A stretch of 7,453 bases of DNA from Propionibacteriaceae bacterium (GTDB lineage Bacteria; Actinomycetota; Actinomycetes; Propionibacteriales; Propionibacteriaceae): the NCBI GenBank assembly GCA_030450535.1, contig JAKDIK010000132.1, forward strand, positions 1 to 7,453, in the 5' to 3' direction. The position numbers and the translations under genes are program-made. Below the pieces are notes generated by a model. That model was not told the DNA's origin, did not search any database, and worked only from the letters and a program-made list of their open reading frames with translations. Each line of letters starts with the position of its first letter. Position 1 is the first letter of the stretch. Below are positions 5,509 through 7,453 of the stretch, one piece after another.

Positions 5509-6432
5509 ATGGGGGGAACCGAGTTCTGCTACGTCGTGATGGCCCACAATCCGGTTGGCATCGAGCGGTTGGTGCGCCGTATCCGGCACCTCAGCCCGCG
5601 CGCGGGCATCCTCGTGCGGTGCGAGCCACATCAGGGGTTTGACCTGGACGCTCTCCGCGCGGCTGGTGCGCGACCGTGGGTGTCGGACCTTCATGTTCGG
5701 TGGGGCTCCTGGACGCTCACCGAGGCCATGCTCGAGGCGTATCGCGCCGCCGAGGCCGAGTTCCACGCCGACCACTACGTGCTGATCTCCGGGCAGGACT
5801 ACCCGATCCGCAATCTGGCCGCTTGGGAGCATGAGTGGGCCGCCCGGGGTGCGGACGCGCTCATTGAGCAGACCCCTGATCAGCCCGACAACTGGCGCTA
5901 TCGCTGGTGGCTGCCCGAAGTGCGCCACCCTCGCCACGCAGGTCCCTACCGCGCCGTGCGCCACCTTGGTTGGCGCATCGGCACGCTCACGAAGCCGGTC
6001 CTGCAGGTGCTGCCGCGCTTCGCCGAGGGTGACCGCCGCTGGTTCGTCGGCGTGCGACGCCCTGGGGTGAGGCCGCCGATCCCCATCGTCAAGGCGAGCC
6101 AATGGATGACGTTGTCGGCGCGGGCGGTCCGGCGCCTGCTCGAGCGGGACGCCGCCGAGCCGCGGCTGCGCGCCTGGTTTCGCACCGTCCGGATCACCGA
6201 CGAGGTCTACCTCCAATCCCTCGCCCACGACGACCCCGAACTGCAGGTGGTCGCCGGCCCCACCACGCTCAAGGAGTTCGGCGAGGATCCCTCCAGCCCT
6301 CTGTGGCTGGACGCCGACCGCCTCCGCCGGCTGGCAACGGGCACGACCGCCCCATTCGCCCGCAAGTTCGCCCCGGACGCCCCCGCCGGCCTCGTCGCCG
6401 CAGCCGACGCCCTCGCCGACGATCGCCCCTGA
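5509..6432 (+). CDS. Core-2/I-branching-type (GT14-like) beta-1,6-N-acetylglucosaminyltransferase family protein
   Basis: This is a 307-residue soluble protein. The N-terminus CYVVMAHNPVGIERLVRRI fits the first strand and helix of the nucleotide-sugar fold (MAHN at 11-14). Further family-like blocks are VRWGSWTLTEAML (63-75), HYVLISGQDYPIR (89-101), KASQWMTLSARAV (195-207), ITDEVYLQSL (229-238) and ARKF (284-287). In this family the block around the Asp-Glu pair (here D231-E232) carries the catalytic base, so E232 is the likely one; this is inference from family knowledge. Bacterial members add sugars to cell-surface glycans, capsule or lipid-linked oligosaccharides; donor and acceptor cannot be read from the sequence. 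There is no signal peptide or membrane helix, unlike the Golgi-anchored eukaryotic relatives. The start is chosen because a -10-like box lies 6 nt upstream and the MAHN block comes immediately after. It appears to be a single-gene unit. Confidence 0.85.
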   Translation: MGGTEFCYVVMAHNPVGIERLVRRIRHLSPRAGILVRCEPHQGFDLDALRAAGARPWVSDLHVRWGSWTLTEAMLEAYRAAEAEFHADHYVLISGQDYPIRNLAAWEHEWAARGADALIEQTPDQPDNWRYRWWLPEVRHPRHAGPYRAVRHLGWRIGTLTKPVLQVLPRFAEGDRRWFVGVRRPGVRPPIPIVKASQWMTLSARAVRRLLERDAAEPRLRAWFRTVRITDEVYLQSLAHDDPELQVVAGPTTLKEFGEDPSSPLWLDADRLRRLATGTTAPFARKFAPDAPAGLVAAADALADDRP

Positions 6433-6467
6433 CACACCGTGCCCGCTCGGCCACATGGTCCGCTGGT

Positions 6468-6479
6468 TAGGGTGAGGTC
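6468..6479 (+). promoter_or_regulatory. -10-like box of a leaderless promoter for the DinB-like gene
   Basis: TAGGGT (6468-6473) fits TANNNT and ends 6 nt before the ATG at 6480, the same spacing as in the preceding gene. GAGG lies within the 6-nt gap but is too close to the ATG to act as a normal RBS. Promoter and start would fit in the 47-nt gap after the glycosyltransferase stop, so this gene can be transcribed on its own. Confidence 0.6.
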
Positions 6480-6989
6480 ATGGACACCACGCTCGCCCGT
6501 ACGATGCTGCTCGACGTGTTCGACCGCTTCCTCGCAGACCTGACCGGTCTGCTCGACGGCCTCGACGAGGACGCCCTGGCTTGGCGTCCGGCGCCGGAGG
6601 CGAACCCCATCGGCTGGATCGCGTGGCACGTGACGCGCGTGCAGGACGATCACTTCGCCGACCTCGGCGAAATCGACCAGGCCTGGGTCGCGGCCGGGTG
6701 GCGGGAGCGCTTCGACCTACCGTACGAACCGATGGCCCATGGTTACGGGCACTCGGACGCCGACGTCGCGGCCTGGCGCGGCACCGCCGATCACCTCATT
6801 GGCTACGCCAAGGACGTGCACACCCTGACGAGGAGGGTGCTGGGAGGGCTCACCGACTACGAGCGCATCGTCGACGAGCACTGGGATCCGCCGGTGACCG
6901 CGGCAGGGCGTCTGGTCAGCGTCGTCGACGAGGTGAACCAGCATCTCGGCCAGATCGCCTACATCAAGGGGCTGTACGACCACCGCTGA
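6480..6989 (+). CDS. DinB-fold protein (DUF664 / mycothiol-dependent maleylpyruvate isomerase-like)
   Basis: This 169-residue, mainly helical protein has the size of DinB/DUF664 four-helix-bundle enzymes. The first helix pair ends in NPIGWIAWHVTRVQDDH, with His50 and His58. The last helix carries EVNQHLGQIAYIKGL, giving Glu151 and His155. His50-Glu151-His155, with Glu and His four residues apart, matches the metal-ligand pattern of mycothiol-dependent maleylpyruvate isomerase, in contrast to the three-His pattern of many DinB proteins. This points to a divalent metal site and perhaps a thiol-transfer reaction using mycothiol, the main low-molecular-weight thiol of actinobacteria. The natural substrate is unknown; the family includes stress-linked S-transferases and many uncharacterised members. 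The start is set by the -10-like box 6 nt upstream. The family call is firm; the mycothiol link is inference. Confidence 0.85.
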   Translation: MDTTLARTMLLDVFDRFLADLTGLLDGLDEDALAWRPAPEANPIGWIAWHVTRVQDDHFADLGEIDQAWVAAGWRERFDLPYEPMAHGYGHSDADVAAWRGTADHLIGYAKDVHTLTRRVLGGLTDYERIVDEHWDPPVTAAGRLVSVVDEVNQHLGQIAYIKGLYDHR

Positions 6990-6992
6990 CCT

Positions 6993-7006
6993 GCGCGGCA
7001 GCGCGC
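6993..7006. terminator. Small GC hairpin between convergent genes (weak terminator candidate)
   Basis: GCGCG and CGCGC surround a 4-nt loop GCAG, 3 nt after the DinB-like stop codon. It lies in the 80-nt gap between two convergent genes, where a terminator is expected. The stem is only 5 bp and there is no T-tract on either strand, so the call rests mostly on position. Confidence 0.3.
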
Positions 7007-7069
7007 GAGGTGCGGCTCAACCCTGCTCTGATCGGCGGGCAGAAGAGCGGCGGCGGTCGGTGACGGCGT

Positions 7070-7453
7070 TTAGAGTTCCGGAGCGCCGGAGCCGCCCGGC
7101 AGGTCCTGCGCCTCGCGCAGAGCGGTGACGATGGCGTCCCGGGTTGCCTCGGCGTGGGAGCGTCCGTCGGGCAACGACGCGTCGGCGTCGAAGTAGCCGT
7201 CATCGCCGTCGTGGGCGACCGGTCCCACGTTGACGAACGACACCCGCCCGGCGCGCCGCGCCGTGTGAATCGTCGACCAGACGTTGATCGGCCAGCGTCC
7301 CGGACACATGAGTGGCCCGATCCGTCGCAGCAGGTCCTTGGACCCGCGAACGTCCCAGAAGTGCTCGACGTGGGCGAACCCGCGGTCGTCGGAGTACACC
7401 CCGCCCAGCGCGATCACCGTGCACGGCACATGGAACAGCGTCAGGAACCACGA
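7070..7453 (-). CDS. Unrecognised protein, C-terminal part (gene enters from the right edge)
   Basis: The frame is open from the right edge and stops at TAA (7072-7070), giving at least 127 residues. A GTG at 7429 is possible as a start, but the frame continues upstream with hydrophobic residues (SWFLTLFH), so the true start probably lies outside the window. Visible features are a hydrophobic stretch (WFLTLFHVPCTVIALGG), then SDDRGFAHVEHFWDVRGSKDL, a PLMCPGRWPINVWSTIHTAR segment and a charged helical tail rich in Ala/Glu/Arg. I do not recognise the family. Codon third positions are strongly G/C, supporting a real gene. It converges on the DinB-like gene across an 80-nt gap, and no functional link to the + strand genes is evident. 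Confidence 0.65.
   Translation of the reverse strand, partial: SWFLTLFHVPCTVIALGGVYSDDRGFAHVEHFWDVRGSKDLLRRIGPLMCPGRWPINVWSTIHTARRAGRVSFVNVGPVAHDGDDGYFDADASLPDGRSHAEATRDAIVTALREAQDLPGGSGAPEL

Noticed and set aside
5197..6456. Open frame on the - strand (419 residues)
   Set aside because: It is antisense to the recognisable glycosyltransferase gene and runs through the palindromic elements; it has no recognisable domain.
6433..6467. Terminator after the glycosyltransferase gene
   Set aside because: Only short, bulged pairings (ACCGTG with CAC-AT-GGT) can be drawn in this gap; not enough to call.
7021..7050. Second hairpin between the convergent genes (GCTCT with AGAGC)
   Set aside because: A 5-bp stem with a 14-nt loop is no better than expected by chance in this composition.

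Overview
The window comes from a high-GC actinobacterium. Codon third positions in the clear genes are strongly G/C, the first five genes form a typical actinobacterial Tad (tight adherence, type IVc pilus-like) gene set, and one gene encodes a DinB-fold protein carrying the metal-ligand pattern of mycothiol-dependent enzymes. A genus cannot be named from the sequence alone.

Bases 1-4704 are the distal half of a Tad locus on the + strand. In order they hold the C-terminal part of a TadC-like inner-membrane platform protein (cut by the window edge), a 60-residue Flp-like prepilin, two TadE-like pseudopilins, and a 1040-residue membrane protein with outward-facing LysM domains and a cytoplasmic SARP/BTAD-type regulator domain. 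The genes are tightly spaced: 5 nt between pilin and first TadE, a short gap to the second TadE, and a 4-nt ATGA overlap into the LysM-SARP gene. This suggests one transcription unit in which a cell-wall-touching regulator is made together with the pilus components. A large hairpin 4 nt after the last stop codon probably ends the unit.

Bases 4705-5508 (about 800 nt) have no convincing gene but are full of structure: a terminator-like hairpin, three copies of a 22-24 nt motif that begins as the 3' end of the LysM-SARP gene, a 30-nt tandem duplication, an 11-bp-arm hairpin, four copies of TGCCGYTSACA, and two copies of a 72-nt palindromic element with identical arm and loop lengths. This is the least explained part of the window.

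Bases 5497-6989 hold two + strand genes, each with its own TANNNT -10-like hexamer exactly 6 nt before the ATG, which is the layout of leaderless transcripts. They encode a core-2/I-branching-type (GT14-like) glycosyltransferase and a DinB/mycothiol-dependent-isomerase-like protein. An unrecognised gene enters from the right edge on the - strand (7453-7070) and converges on the DinB gene.

The best candidate for an under-described system is the Tad pseudopilin set coupled to a four-helix LysM-SARP transmembrane regulator.
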